DNA from: Chelydra serpentina
Lineage: Eukaryota; Chordata; Testudines; Chelydridae
DNA: 64,000 bases
Reading direction: 5' to 3'
Assembly (NCBI GenBank): GCA_037349315.1
Contig: JBAIAC010000023.1
Span: forward strand, 32,898,501-32,962,500
Below are positions 26,474-38,221 of this stretch, piece by piece (the stretch's first letter is position 1; each line of letters begins with the position of its first letter). The notes under the pieces are model-generated. The model was not told the origin of the DNA and searched no databases. It worked only from the letters and a program-made list of their open reading frames with translations. The position numbers and the translations under genes are program-made.

Positions 26474-26772
26474 GGCTCTATGTCTACACTACTGCAGTAA
26501 GTCGACCTACGCTACACAACTCCAGCTACGTGAATAACGTAGCTGAAGTTGACGTACCTTAGGTCGAGTTACCGCCAGGTCTACACCTCGGGCACTCGAT
26601 GGGAGAAAATCTCCCATCAATTTACCTTACTCTTCTCATCGGGGGTAGAGTACAGGAATCGACTGGAGAGCGATCGGCAGTTGATTTGGCAGGTCTTTAC
26701 TAGACCCGCTAAATTGATGACCGGTGGATCGATCTCAGAGCGTCGATCCCAGCTGTAGTGTAGACCTGCCAT
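26474..26772. mobile_element. Harbinger-type MITE related to the 296-bp family
   Basis: It starts around CTATGTCTACACTACTGCAG and ends GTAGTGTAGACCTGCC. It contains the same central hairpin AGCTACGTGAATAACGTAGCT as the copies at 21148 and 47268, but the second half differs. The size (about 295-300 bp) agrees with its relatives. Confidence 0.7.
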
Positions 26773-27285
26773 AAGGTGAGGAGGCTGCGCAGTTATAACT
26801 AAGGGCAGAACTGGCCCCAGGTAATCTCTTAAAGGTTTTCAGACTTTTATGGGCAGCCTCTTGCCTCTGCATTTGTAAAGTGCTCTACTGCCTTTCATGT
26901 TGTTTTAGCAAACTCAATGGCTTTACAAGGGTCCTTGCCAAGCAGATTGTTAGTTTTGGCTGCAGAGCTCTTTTTAATCCAGACCAAGGTTTGGGCTCCT
27001 ATGGAGTTCATTTCAACTGTGCAGTCTGATTTTTTTTTCCCTGTGCAAATATGCAGATTTGCAGATTATTTTGCTATTTTTTGTTGTTTGGTCATAATAG
27101 CTGTTATTGTGTATAATAGGGTGGATTATCAAAGGCTTTTTTGGCCATTTATGGCATGTTTATGTTTCTGAAGATTAGGAAAGAATAAGTTCTTTCCGGT
27201 TCAATATGGATGCCCTTGTGCCTTTCCCTTCATTGGAACCCTATTTCAGAGGAAAATATTTCCTGGCTGGCATGGGGCATCAGTA

Positions 27286-27317
<32 letters not shown>

Positions 27318-28299
27318 AGGTTTGAATCCCAACTATGCCAGTAACAGTTGAAAGTTGTAACAGTCTGCAGCTTATGTGAATTATATTGGTCTTTAGTCAA
27401 TTTCTAGAGGATACAAAGATCACCCCCACAATTGGCATTCCTGTTATCTGCCTCACAGGTAACCCAAAGACTGAATTGAAAGACAAAATTGCTCTTTCCC
27501 TCTCTGGACCTTCTAGAGGTGGCACTGAGGCACATAGCAGGAGAAGCTGTCTGTGGTTGAAGAGAGAGCTTCAATTTGCAGTGCTGTCAGCCTGGCACTT
27601 TTCATTATCACTGAATTCACTTAAAAGGGGGAAAAAAGAAATCCATACTTCCTTTTGTTAACTGTGTTGGGTTTTAGTCTCTTACTCCTCCTGGCATCAG
27701 AGAAGCCAGTTGCCATGATTTAAGGGAACCTTTTATGTCGGAGGAGAAAACTTGCACCAGCAAATTCCAGATAACTTCACTTCACAGCTGGCCCCAGTGA
27801 GGATTTCTCATGGGTCACTGTTATTTTTTAAGCTCAGTATCCTGACTTCCCACCCTGCTGCTCTGCATATCTTGGCTAGGACTGAGGTAACCCCTGGGAT
27901 TTTCTGACCATGTGGTGTTTGTGGCAACTGATAGTAGTAGTAACTTAGTGATCTTTTCAGAAGGTATCTTCTCTGAATGACTCATCAGGTCATCAGACTG
28001 GCAGGGTTGCTTCTGACTCTCTTGCCAGTGTGCCAACGCTCCTGAATACTGATGAAGGGGGGAAAGAGAGACAAGCACAGATTCAAGTGACAGAAAATAA
28101 ATTAGGAGAACCAAGAGAGAGAAAATAAGAAATAGTGCGCAAATAAATGAAGGGAATTGAAGGATAGTATGTAGCACTGACACACATCCCAACCACTGCA
28201 GAAGGGCATAATGTATTTTAAGAACCTCTTGTCTCCTAGAAATGGTTACCTTACTTTGTCCAAGTTTGTATCTGAAACAGCACAAAAAAGACTCCCACA

Positions 28300-28520
28300 G
28301 AGATGTTGAGAGTTCTGGGCTGTGTTCTTGGCTGTGCCACTATCTCACTCTGTGATGTTGGGTGATTCACTTAAGCTCTGTCTTTCCATTGTCCAGATTG
28401 CAATATGGGAATACAGTAATAGTTACCCACTATAAATGCACTATGCAATATAGCAATTAAAAGAGATACATAAATGCTACCATTAGGTTGTGGTGGTGCT
28501 GTCATTATTATTCATCACAC
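28300..28520 (+). mobile_element. SINE body fragment
   Basis: The text CTCTGTGATGTTGGGTGATTC, CATTGTCCAGATTGCAATATG and TGTCATTATTATTCAT follows the body and tail of a tRNA-type SINE without a clear promoter head. Confidence 0.4.
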
Positions 28521-30348
28521 CCTTGGTGTTTGAGAAGTACTAAGTACCATGAAGGCAACTTTGTACAAACCTGTCCCAATCAGAAGAGGTAAAGAAAAGA
28601 AAAACTTCCAAGAACAAGAATTGTAAGAACAGAAGTAATGCTTGTCAGAGCAACAGACTTTCACATTTATTCTTTAGTTCTGTGCTCACCAGCCTTAATG
28701 TGTGACTGGGGAGACAACTCTTGGAATTAAACAAGGCAGCATGCAGGAAAAGCCGCTGCTTTTGCAGCCTGGTATTTCACAATTAGAATGAATGACAAAA
28801 ATCATCCTTTTATTGAAGGCAATGGCGTTATATCAGGGACGATTTTTGCTCATGATTTTTTATGGTCACATACTACATGCTAAGCTGAAGCTATACTCTG
28901 TAAGTGTAATGAGATGCAGCATAGCACTGTATATAATGCTCATATACTAGAAACAATACAATAGAGTAATTTCATTTTAAAATCTCTTCCTATTTTATTC
29001 TTGGAAAATCTGAATGTTTAACCCATTGGTCAATGTGTGCTGAGTGTTCCCTCTTTGACCAATCCACAAAGGATGAGTCTGTTATCATTGTCAGCTGTAG
29101 GGCCACTCATGCTTTTTGGTTCTGGAGATCCCCAGTTCAAACCCTGGTGGCCGCTGTACCATATCCACACATGGGAATGTGCAAAGAGCGATCTATACCT
29201 TTACATACCTTGTAGATAGTCTGCCTACTCAAACAGGTTGCCAACACAATTTAAAGGGGTCCTTCGAAAATGTAGCCCTTAGAAACTACACACACTTAAA
29301 TATGGTGACTGACACAGGCCTCTAAATACTGTTTATTTGTAGATTACTTTAGTGGGACAGATATATCCACATTACAAAAAGAAAAAGAGATGAGTGGCCA
29401 CATCATAAATCTTTACACACACAGTTCATGAACCCATGTTTAGCGGGCCCTTATTTCCTTTATGCAAGTATCAACCTTTACTTTATACGCCCAAAGATCT
29501 TGCAGATTTCTGTTGTATAATAGTGTAGTAGAAGCTGTCTAAAAATAAAAGACTATTTCTGACACAGAAAACTAGCTAAAAGGGTCAAACATGTAGCTAT
29601 TCATTATAGTGGGAGAAAAGGACTGGTGCATAAGTTGTCTGCCATACAAGCAGATCTAACTTGTACTTTATCCATTTTTGTGGGTTATGTCACTGTTTAA
29701 TTTGGTGTTTCTTCAAAAACAACCAGCTGCAGCCATGTGTGATACTCTGCATCTGTTACCGTCTTTGTAAGACACAAAGCACTTCCTTGAGATGTAAAAC
29801 TGATGCAATATAGACTTTGTACTTGCATTTTACAAAGACGGCCCCGTTTTGCCTTCTGGTGGACCAACTGCATGTTCACGGCAGGAATGTACTCAGATTT
29901 TTAGCCAGTAAAGTAGGAGGTGGTTGTTGTTGCTGTTGCTGTGTTCCAGCAGTAGCAACGAAGAGGTGGAAAAGAACAAAACCACTTACACACTCCATTT
30001 GACCCTTGCATCCAGCATTTCATTCCACTTGCAGAGACAACCAGTATCCTTCTTTGCACTTTTCTAATTTACAAAAAATATCAGAAGTGAAGATTTTTTT
30101 TTTTAAATTATATCCACTTTAATTTGATCAAAAACAGCTCTAACCGGAGTATCTCTCGTCGTGCCTGTTTGACTTCCCTGCACACCAGCTTGCTCACAAG
30201 CCTGGTACTTGCCCATATTGCAGAATACTTTTAGTTTCATTAAGCCCTGGGCAGAGTGAATTGAAATAAGAATCGCTTTATCCTTTCGGGCCTGATCCTC
30301 TTTCCACTGATTGGCAAAATATTGACTGTGGTAAGTGCAGGAGCATTG

Positions 30349-30470
30349 AGGGTACGTCTGCACAGCCCCAATGGCGTGAGCCCTGCGAGCCTGAGTCAGT
30401 TGACCTGGGCTCTGAGGCTTGTTGTCGTGGTTGTCTTGTCTTTTTCTTTTTTTGTTGTGTAGACATACCT
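30349..30470. mobile_element. Short GTCTACACT-type MITE (about 120 bp)
   Basis: The ends GGGTACGTCTGCACAG and TGTGTAGACATACC are inverted. The interior contains a CTGAGTCAGTTGACCTGGG-type foldback. It belongs to the same group as 21148 and 40740. Confidence 0.6.
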
Positions 30471-31424
30471 TTCGTAACCGCCACCGGAAAGCTCTGAAGC
30501 ACATCCGTCATTCCATCCCCATTCAGGACAGCACTTAAGCAAGTGTCTAACTCTTAAGTGTGTGCTTAAGCCCCATTGCGTTCAGTTGGAGTTAGGCCTG
30601 TGTGTAACTCCTGTCCAGAATAGGAATGCAGTGTTGAGTTCTGAAAAAATGTATTCTTGCACTTTTTACGTTTGTTTCTTGCTGTCTTCAAGCATTTAGG
30701 GAATGTCCTTATTTAAGACATCATTGGTATAGGTCATGGTTTTCAAACCAGAGTGCCTAAAGTTAGGCTCCTAGAGCCATTTTGAGTCACCTAAGTGGAA
30801 GTTCTGAGAAAGTTCTGAGAAATCCCAGCTCCCACTGAAGACCGTGCAAGATGTTGGTGCTGAGCAGCTTTGTCAATCAGACCACTTATTTAGGTGCCCA
30901 AATACAGACCGAGATGCTTAACTTTGAGCTCTCAAATTTGAAAACTAGAGCTACTGTCATTGTGTTTCATAAGACGTATATTAGCTTCAGTATCATTTGC
31001 AGAACTCAGAAATGTTTAAATATTTAGAATTGAAAACGCAAACACTGTTTGCACATTGCACATGCACATTGCATGTCTGAATGCACATATCGTGTGGATA
31101 TAGTTGAATCGCATGTGGCATAATAAAAGAGAGGGATGTTTCTCAGGGACTTGGGTACAGAAATGGTGAAATCACGGGTGCAGCAAAAGAATATTGCAGA
31201 CTTGCCTCAGGTTTCTAAGGAAGCAGCATCTAGTGTCCTGGGTACTGATCCAGAGCCTAAGAAAAGGAAAAAACGTTACAGCTGTTCCAAAGAACAAGAC
31301 AGAAAAACACATCAAAAACATGCAAAGTGTAAGAACTTTGTGCGTTCAGAACATATCATCTGTTGCTCCATTTGTTCAAAGTAGTAGACCATTTACTGCC
31401 ACTTTACTGTGTGCCTTTTATATT

Positions 31425-32279
31425 TGTAACCCCTTTGGGGTTTAGAGAGCATGGCCCCTTTACATCTTTTTCCTAAAGAGGGAGGGGGAGCAGTGAGAAA
31501 AAGGAGGGAAACTCCAGGGGCTGGCTCTGGAGCTCCAGAGAGAGAAGGGCTGCAGCCCGCAGGCCCTCACAAAGTGAAGCAGCAGAGAACCTGCCCGAAG
31601 CCTGGGAAGGACAGAGCGGCCAATCGGGGACACCCCAGGACAGGAGCCAGGAGGAGCACTGTGCCGGGGAGGAATTGCCCTAGAAGGACATGCTGGAGCT
31701 GAACCCAGTATCACTGCTGCCCAGAGCTGCATGGGGCTGTGAGTACTGGAGCTTGTGACTCTGCATTGGGAATAAGGAGGGAGGCTGTAGCTAGTTAAGT
31801 GGGGAGCTGGTCGCTCTGTGAGGCTTTGCAGAGAGCGGCAGAAGAGGGCACCGGAGGGGTGTGTGTGGGAAAGTTCACTGGTGCCGAAGACGACTAGGAG
31901 CACCCAAGACTCACCCCTGGACTGGAACTTTCCCCAAGACTCCTGAACTCTGTGTGCAGACACATTGCTCAGTGTCTGCCCTTTCAGGCTGTGCTACCAC
32001 TGGGCCTGTGGGGCCTTGGTTTGGATGCAACCCTGTTTTACTGCTCCCCCTATCCTTCCCCCTGTTGTTTTTCTCCTCTCATCCCTCTGTAAATAAATAT
32101 TTCCCTTTCTTAGATCCATTGTACTTGTCCGGGGTGTGTGTGTTCACTCTGGGGGGTTTGAAACAGGTGCCCCTGGGGTGGAAGGGATTTTTCCTGCTGC
32201 ATTCCTGCACGCGCTCGCTCTTGGCCGGAGCTGCCTGCAGAGCAGACTCCATCTTGGCTATGAGGGTGCTAAAGTAACA
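31425..32279 (+). mobile_element. Solo-LTR-like element, 855 bp, with 4-bp target duplication
   Basis: It begins TGTAACCCCTTTGGGG and ends AAAGTAACA. TATT flanks both sides (31421-31424 and 32280-32283). The GC-rich left part would be U3. An AATAAA signal near 32090 followed by a GT-rich stretch would mark the polyadenylation site. There is no retroviral coding frame, so this is a solo LTR by structure. A 4-bp duplication is usual for gammaretrovirus-like (ERV1) elements, but the family assignment is inference. Confidence 0.55.
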
Positions 32280-32424
32280 TATTGTTGCTGTTGCTATCTG
32301 TTTTCAAAGTCGAAACTTGGAGCCAGTTAGATCCCAACACCTATAGAGTGTATAACTTTTTTTAAATGTGTTTGACCATGAGATCGGTTAGACCCCAGCA
32401 CAAGTGCTGTGTAGTGTGCTTCTG

Positions 32425-32560
32425 AGGGTATGTCTACACTGCACGGTTGTCGGCAAAACTTTTGTCTTTCACGGGTACTTAAAAATACGAATGACAAAAG
32501 TTTTGCCGACGCGAGCAGCAGTATGAACACGGCTTTGTTGGACAAAGCTAACGCCTCTTG
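32425..32560. mobile_element. GTCTACACT-type MITE, right end lost
   Basis: GGGTATGTCTACACTGCAC marks the left end. A perfect 18-bp inverted pair (32449-32466 and 32493-32510, GTCGGCAAAACTTTTGTC) lies inside. No matching right terminus was found. It is related to 40738-40893. Confidence 0.6.
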
Positions 32561-35500
32561 CGGGGCTGGAAGTATTTTGTCTCTCTCTAGATTGGAGCCA
32601 GATTGGAGAGGAAAACTGCCTGCTAAATTTCTGGATCATCAGTGCACCTATGGTAGCCAGAACGTAACAGTAATTTAATAATTGCAATATCGTTACTATT
32701 TTTTTCTGCATTCTGTTCTCATGTGTGAATAATTGTTTGCTCGTTCGATTCTAAAACTCTCAAAGATTATAGAACAGCTATCTCTGTGTGTTAATTTCCA
32801 GTGAATCTCTTGCTTTGCTATCAAAAAGGGTTTAATTAATAGTAGTTAGAAATGTATCAAGTATATTGGGGAGTTTAGTGTCTTTCAAATTGTAGGTTGC
32901 ACTTTGTGACTGATAAAAAGATTGTTACTAGTATTTGAGCTGCTCACAGCCCCTGTAAAACTGGAACAAATTCTGAGAAAGCATATTGTGTTATGACTGG
33001 CGTATCTGCAAGCGTGGTGCTGTGCTTGAGAACTAGACATAAGGTTTGCGAGGCATTCATGCTGATGTCATTCCATTGGAATGGAGGGGCTGTTGAAACA
33101 GTAAATACTTTCCATAGCCAGCAGCTAAGTATCTACTGGACCTCTTCTTTTTCTGCGAAGGAAAAAATGCAGAACAAACTTAAAATCAGTAAACTGTATT
33201 TATGGTGAGAAATTTGAATTAGTTTAGGGCTTGTAGCTATTTCAAACATTGTGCATAAACAGCTGCTCTTCGAGCAAATGTGAAACCCAGTATTTGTGGA
33301 AAGTTTAAACTTTGATATATTTTTTTCTGTGTTTTTTAAACTTGCCTTGCTTTATAAAGCACTCTTGGAATGGTAGAAGAATTATGCAGGAAGAAGCAGG
33401 GACTTGTGCTAACAGAAATCTGTAACAGCAGGCTTCAGTTCAGCAAGAACTAGCTTCCAGCCTTAATAATCACCCGGCTCCAGAGCACGTCCCTATATTC
33501 TTGGGGGAAATTTACTCTTCGTGAGTTTGGGTGGGTCAGAATCAAACCCCCAAATTTTGGAGGTAGGGGGACCAGAATGTGAGCCTATATCCAGATTTTA
33601 CAACTGGTCCCTTTACTATAAAAGATCAATTCAAAACCCCAAATCCAAACAACTTAGAACTTGGGAGTAATTCAGGATCTGGATTCAGAATCAAATTTTA
33701 TAACTCAGGGCTATCCATAACATCTCATAGGCATTCAGAAGTATCCCTTTTTCATAAACGATTACTGGGGGTTTTATATTGTCCCTTGGAGGGTTCCACT
33801 GAGCACTCAAGGAATCCTTCAACTTCCTGCTATGATGGACAGTTTTACCATGGCAGATGTAGGAAACAGATGAGAAGTAGAAAAGCTTTTAAAAAGACAT
33901 ACTCCCAAGTGTTGGAGTGAGCTGTTCCCTAACCTTCTGTTGCTGTTGTCAAACAGATCAGAGCAGTATATGCCAGCTACTTGGCCGTGTAATTCTTAGT
34001 GTTAATGTGGGGAGATTGATGCACACAGCTTTCATTTGCTGACTTCAGACAGGCAGGAAGAGCGAGAAAGGGGTTAGCGGTTAAAAACCAACAAAACTGG
34101 CCATTTGAGGCTGGATGCTCTTAAACAAACGGGCATACTCCCAATTTCTCAAGCCATCACAGGTAATATTTTTGTCTTAAAAATGTGCTGGCTATTAGAG
34201 GCAGAGTATGTGATTCCCCCTTCCCTACCATACTGGCAGTCACTGCATGATACTTGTACTCCTCAGCCTAAAGGGTGGAAGCTACTCTGCTAGCACAGCA
34301 CAGCCATGGTTAGGTGTTTTACACCTGCATGAGCTGGAGGTTGCGGCCCCTAGGTTGAGAACTCATTTTTGATGTGCTCTGTATTACCCAGTAGTGTCAT
34401 TGTTCTTCCTAAGGCCTTCTGTTAATGGGGGCTGGATGCAGCCCCTTCTAGAGACTGGCAATGCAGTTCTACAGCTAGCCAGAGGGAGTCGCTTAAAATC
34501 ATGCACAATCCTCCTTTTTCCCCACCATGGGCTGTCTCCAAAGGGCTCCAAAGGTTCCTTGTTGGCCCAGGAGAAAAAGCTCAAGCTTGTTACTTGAATA
34601 TGTTGTTAGCAAAGAGAGTGGCCCCATCTGGCGACAAATAGGACCAGCGTCCTGCTGAGGGAAGGATCCATGCTCTCTCTAGTTCACCATAGAGTAGTGT
34701 AGCCCAGAAGGATGGGGATGATCATATTTGTTTTGAACAGACCTCAGTAGCCCACAGAAGCCTGATAAGAATTCATCTGGTTCATCAAATAGTAAACGAA
34801 AAACCTAAAGAAATGCTATAAGAACTGTCCTTCTGTAAAGGTCTTTGTCCTTTATAATAATAATAATTAATAATGAATAATAAATAAAATATCACTAATA
34901 GTTTTTATTAAAAAGTTGTTGCTGTTTTGCCATATGTCAGTTCCACCGTGGTGTTATGTTACTGTGGTGTTATGTTATGCCTTTCATGTGCATCTCTACT
35001 GTCCATTGTCTCTTTAGTTTATATTTCCTCCCATTTAAGGTGTATGATCTGTCATCATCATCATTGTTGTTTGTGCTGTTGTTTTGTGTCTGAATGCAGC
35101 CTCGTGCCTTTTAAACCTTCTAGGCATCCGCTTTGTATAGTATAGTGATCTGAAAATTCATATGATGAACAGCTCTTCTCTCTGTGTATAGAGTGTTGCA
35201 ATTATTTCCTTTCTTAAAAGGTAGAATGGTTTATGGTACCAGCAGCAATGGAGTAACTCATAGCTCCAAAAGTGCAAGGATCATGAATGAATGATGCAAA
35301 CGTCATGAATGGAATATGCAGATGTCCTCAACTAGGTGTGACATTTGTATGTTCCTTGCATTAAGTTTGTGAGTCTTATATTTTTCCTGCACAAGCCTAG
35401 CACTTTTGCTGATATGGGAAAGGACTGCAATGCATTCCATATTCCGTTGTCTGCCTGTTTCAATATGTGCAGAGCGCCCTTGATGTTGATTGTTTAAAAA

Positions 35501-36027
35501 TGAAAATTCTTCCTTGGTTTATTAAACTGATATAAAAGCAGATTTGGAACTGGTTTGTAATTTGAGTGTGGGACTAACTGCCCTGAGAACATTGTCTGTT
35601 CAACAGCACAAGTAATGGCAGTGCAAGTTTCAGTACGTTCCCCTGCCACTGTGTGCCTCAATGCTTCAAACCAGAGAAACAACTGGAAGTGCAAAAAAGG
35701 GCAGATCAATCTCTGATACTCAGCAGACCTTGATCCCCCCAATGAAACTGCCAACGTGCATGGGTGCCACTAGTGTTGGTGGCTTGCAGTCTTTTGTGCT
35801 GGAATGCTTTGCTGCAGATGACACCAAACGATTTCACTCTACAGCAAAATGTCAGCAGTGAGGGGTAAGGGCTATTTTGTGATTAAATAAATTAATTTTT
35901 AAGTGTTATGTGAGTGCCCTGGGGGTGGGAAAAACATCTTGCCATCAGACCCTTCCATACCCAGTGCTGAGCATCAGTGGTCCTTTAAAGAGCTAGCTGT
36001 TTGGTCATGTCACCTATGAATGAATTT

Positions 36028-36158
36028 AATCCACAAGTATCAGAGGGGTAGCCGCGTTAGTCTGGATCTGTAGAAGCAACAAAGAGTCCCGTGGCACCTT
36101 ATAGACTAACAGAGGTATTGGAGTGTTAGTCTATAAGGTGCCACAGGATTCTTTGTCG
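36028..36158. mobile_element. Penelope-like fragment with internal inverted duplication
   Basis: GGGGTAGCCGCGTTAGTCTG and GTGGCACCTTATAGACTAAC are words of a very common turtle repeat that I attribute to Penelope-like elements. 36080-36111 reappears inverted at 36124-36155, separated by 12 bases, with a 21-bp perfect core. Confidence 0.55.
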
Positions 36159-38162
36159 ATTCATAGGTGAGAGTCACCTTGCCACTTCTCATCTCCTGAG
36201 TTTGTCAATGTTGGTCTTTTTACTTGCCTGAGTTCGCTGATGAAGTTTCTTTTACTTGCTTCCAGCTCTAAACTGACCTCTACTGCATGTGGACAATCAT
36301 GATACAGGCATTGTGCATCTGGCACCAAGCCGTTCTGAGCCTGGAGGAGCGTGGGTGGCTGAGGTAGCAGGCGTGTGCACGTGTGCAGACTGTGTACTTA
36401 GCGAACTGGAATTAAAAGCTTCCCTAGGATCAGGGATATGTTAACTTTGGTTAGAAAGCTGATGCCTTTACATTTTTGTCATTGCTGGGGATATCCTACT
36501 CTCTTAGGTCTCGTTATTCAGCTCCAGGACTTGGAATGGCTTAAACCTGCAGCCCTTCCCTGCAAGGCATCAAAAAGGGCTTTGTTACTGTACAAGGCTA
36601 TCATTTTTCACAAGGGGAGGGAAGTGAAATTTCATTGAGCTTTAGGATTGATTTTCATGGCTTATTTAGTGTGCCACAGATAGAACCCTTGCTAGGAAGC
36701 AGACAGAGGAGAGAAAATTCAGCCCACATGTTCAGGATTTAAGGTCAAGAAAGATTCAAACTTATCTTCTGGGGCTGTAATTGAGGGTGACGTAATGATC
36801 ATAAAAGAAACTTCCAATGGCATAGTAACATCATTTCTCTTACCCACTGTAGGCGTAGAAGCAGTTTCATACTGACATTCTTTAGAGATGGTTCTGAACC
36901 CCTTCAGAATTTCATGGCTCAGGCCTGCTTCTGCAATAGGACTAAAGGGAACACTGAATCCCCAAAGTCCCTAATCATTGACGAACTTTGTATTTTGATC
37001 AACATCTGGATCTCCTCTCAGCGGGGTCATGCCCATCTGTATAGTTGTCAAGTCAGATTTGTCTTATCCGTACTGCCATGCTAATTTATATGCTTCGGAC
37101 AACTGATAAAGTGTGTTAACGCTGTGGGAAAAAAGTGGCCCTGATATCTTCCTCTTATTCAGAATTAGCTTAGGTTAATTTTTGTCAAGTGGCTGAGACG
37201 GAAAAGTACTCCAGATCATAGGAGGCAGTCTGGCTGTCATTCCTGCTACACACTGAGGCAAATTCTTTCAGGAGGAGATGAGCATTTACATTGGAGTTTT
37301 GCCTGTCTCTCCTCAGCCAGTTTTAATTTTTTGGCATGCTAGTCCATGGAACTTTTTAAAATGCTGGTGGCATTTTTTTTTCCAAGCAGGTTTTTGACAA
37401 AAATGGGCAGCTTCTTGAGCTTCAAGAAGTAGGTCAGCCTTTTTAGGGAGTAGTCGTTTCTGGAGGTATTAATTTGAACCTGCCATTTTTTTCTTCATGT
37501 GTTTCTACAGTCCCTGTGCCAGTATTTTATTCTGATATATGAAGGGTCCTGCTCATATTGTTTTTAGTTGTTTGTGGTATAATTACTTTGCTTTGATTTT
37601 TTTTGAAAGGTAATATGTTTGGCCAGCAGACTTCCATTAAAATAAAAAGGCTATTAATTTTCCAGATAAGGCTCTAAGTAGGAAAGTGAGTCCTCTCCTT
37701 GCAGTTGAGTTCCATGAATGACAGAATAAAGATATTTTTGGTTTATAAACCAGATTAAGTTTAACATTAATAGAGTTATAGAATACCCTGGGTCTTTTTT
37801 TTAGCATATCTGTGGAACTAAGTTTTGTGGGGGGGATTTGGTCACATGAAACCAAATATTAATCAGTTTAGGAAGTCTGTGGGTGTCATCTCTGTAGCTG
37901 CAATCATTAAGACTTGAAAATTTTGTTGGCCACTCATTCTTACACCATATTTTTCATATTCATGTATAAGGAGCCATATGTTGTATTTCTTCTGCCATTG
38001 TTACACAAGAGCAAACTGTGCCACAAGAAATTGTTTCTGATGAACCAGTCCTACTGTTCTGCCTCTTTCCTAGTAAAAACTTCACGATGGAGGAATATAG
38101 AGTTTGGTGACATTATTGCCATCTAATGGTGGTAATTTACTTTTTTCCCATCTGTTTTACAG

Positions 38163-38221
38163 AATATGACTCAGAAACCAAAAGAGTTCAAGACATTCTT
38201 TCTGGAATAGAGAAACCACAG
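38163..38221 (+). CDS. FNDC3B: FNDC3B coding exon B (lead-in to first FN3 domain)
   Basis: This exon has 59 bases between TTTTACAG and donor GTACGT. It completes the Glu codon begun in exon A and ends exactly on a codon (phase 0). The peptide is EYDSETKRVQDILSGIEKPQ, recognised as the short segment just before the first FN3 domain of FNDC3B. The family sequence IEKPQ followed by VSNIQAR continues in exon C. The exon is isolated by 36 kb upstream and 10 kb downstream. It was identified from the protein match, the splice borders and the phase agreement together. Confidence 0.93.

Larger units (their letters stand above)
1760..38162 (+). other. FNDC3B: FNDC3B intron, about 36.4 kb
   Basis: This intron runs from donor GTAATC to acceptor TTTTACAG. 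It is phase 1: exon A leaves G, and exon B supplies AA to complete a Glu codon. No other coding exon was recognised. Identified transposon remnants are listed separately. Stretches with nothing I can name include 5150-8770, 10250-12300, 19000-21050, 22000-23580, 24440-26360, 27400-28300, 32600-36000 and 36180-38160. These are AT-rich intronic DNA with short low-complexity runs, and old repeats too diverged to call by eye are likely. Confidence 0.85.

Noticed and set aside
27821..28285. Minus-strand open frame of 154 codons with a hydrophobic stretch
   Set aside because: No recognisable family, no promoter or splice support, and its location inside an intron opposite to the host gene. A hydrophobic run is common in T-rich random frames.
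29100..29180. tRNA-like B-box word (AGTTCAAACCCTGG)
   Set aside because: No A box at the proper distance and no cloverleaf, so it is probably part of a worn SINE or chance.
31136..31384. Lys-rich open frame of 82 codons
   Set aside because: It is short, overlaps another equally long frame, and shows no recognised domain or splice context.
31460..31963. Minus-strand open frame of 167 codons
   Set aside because: It lies within the LTR-like GC-rich block and overlaps plus-strand frames. Its composition is repeat-like.
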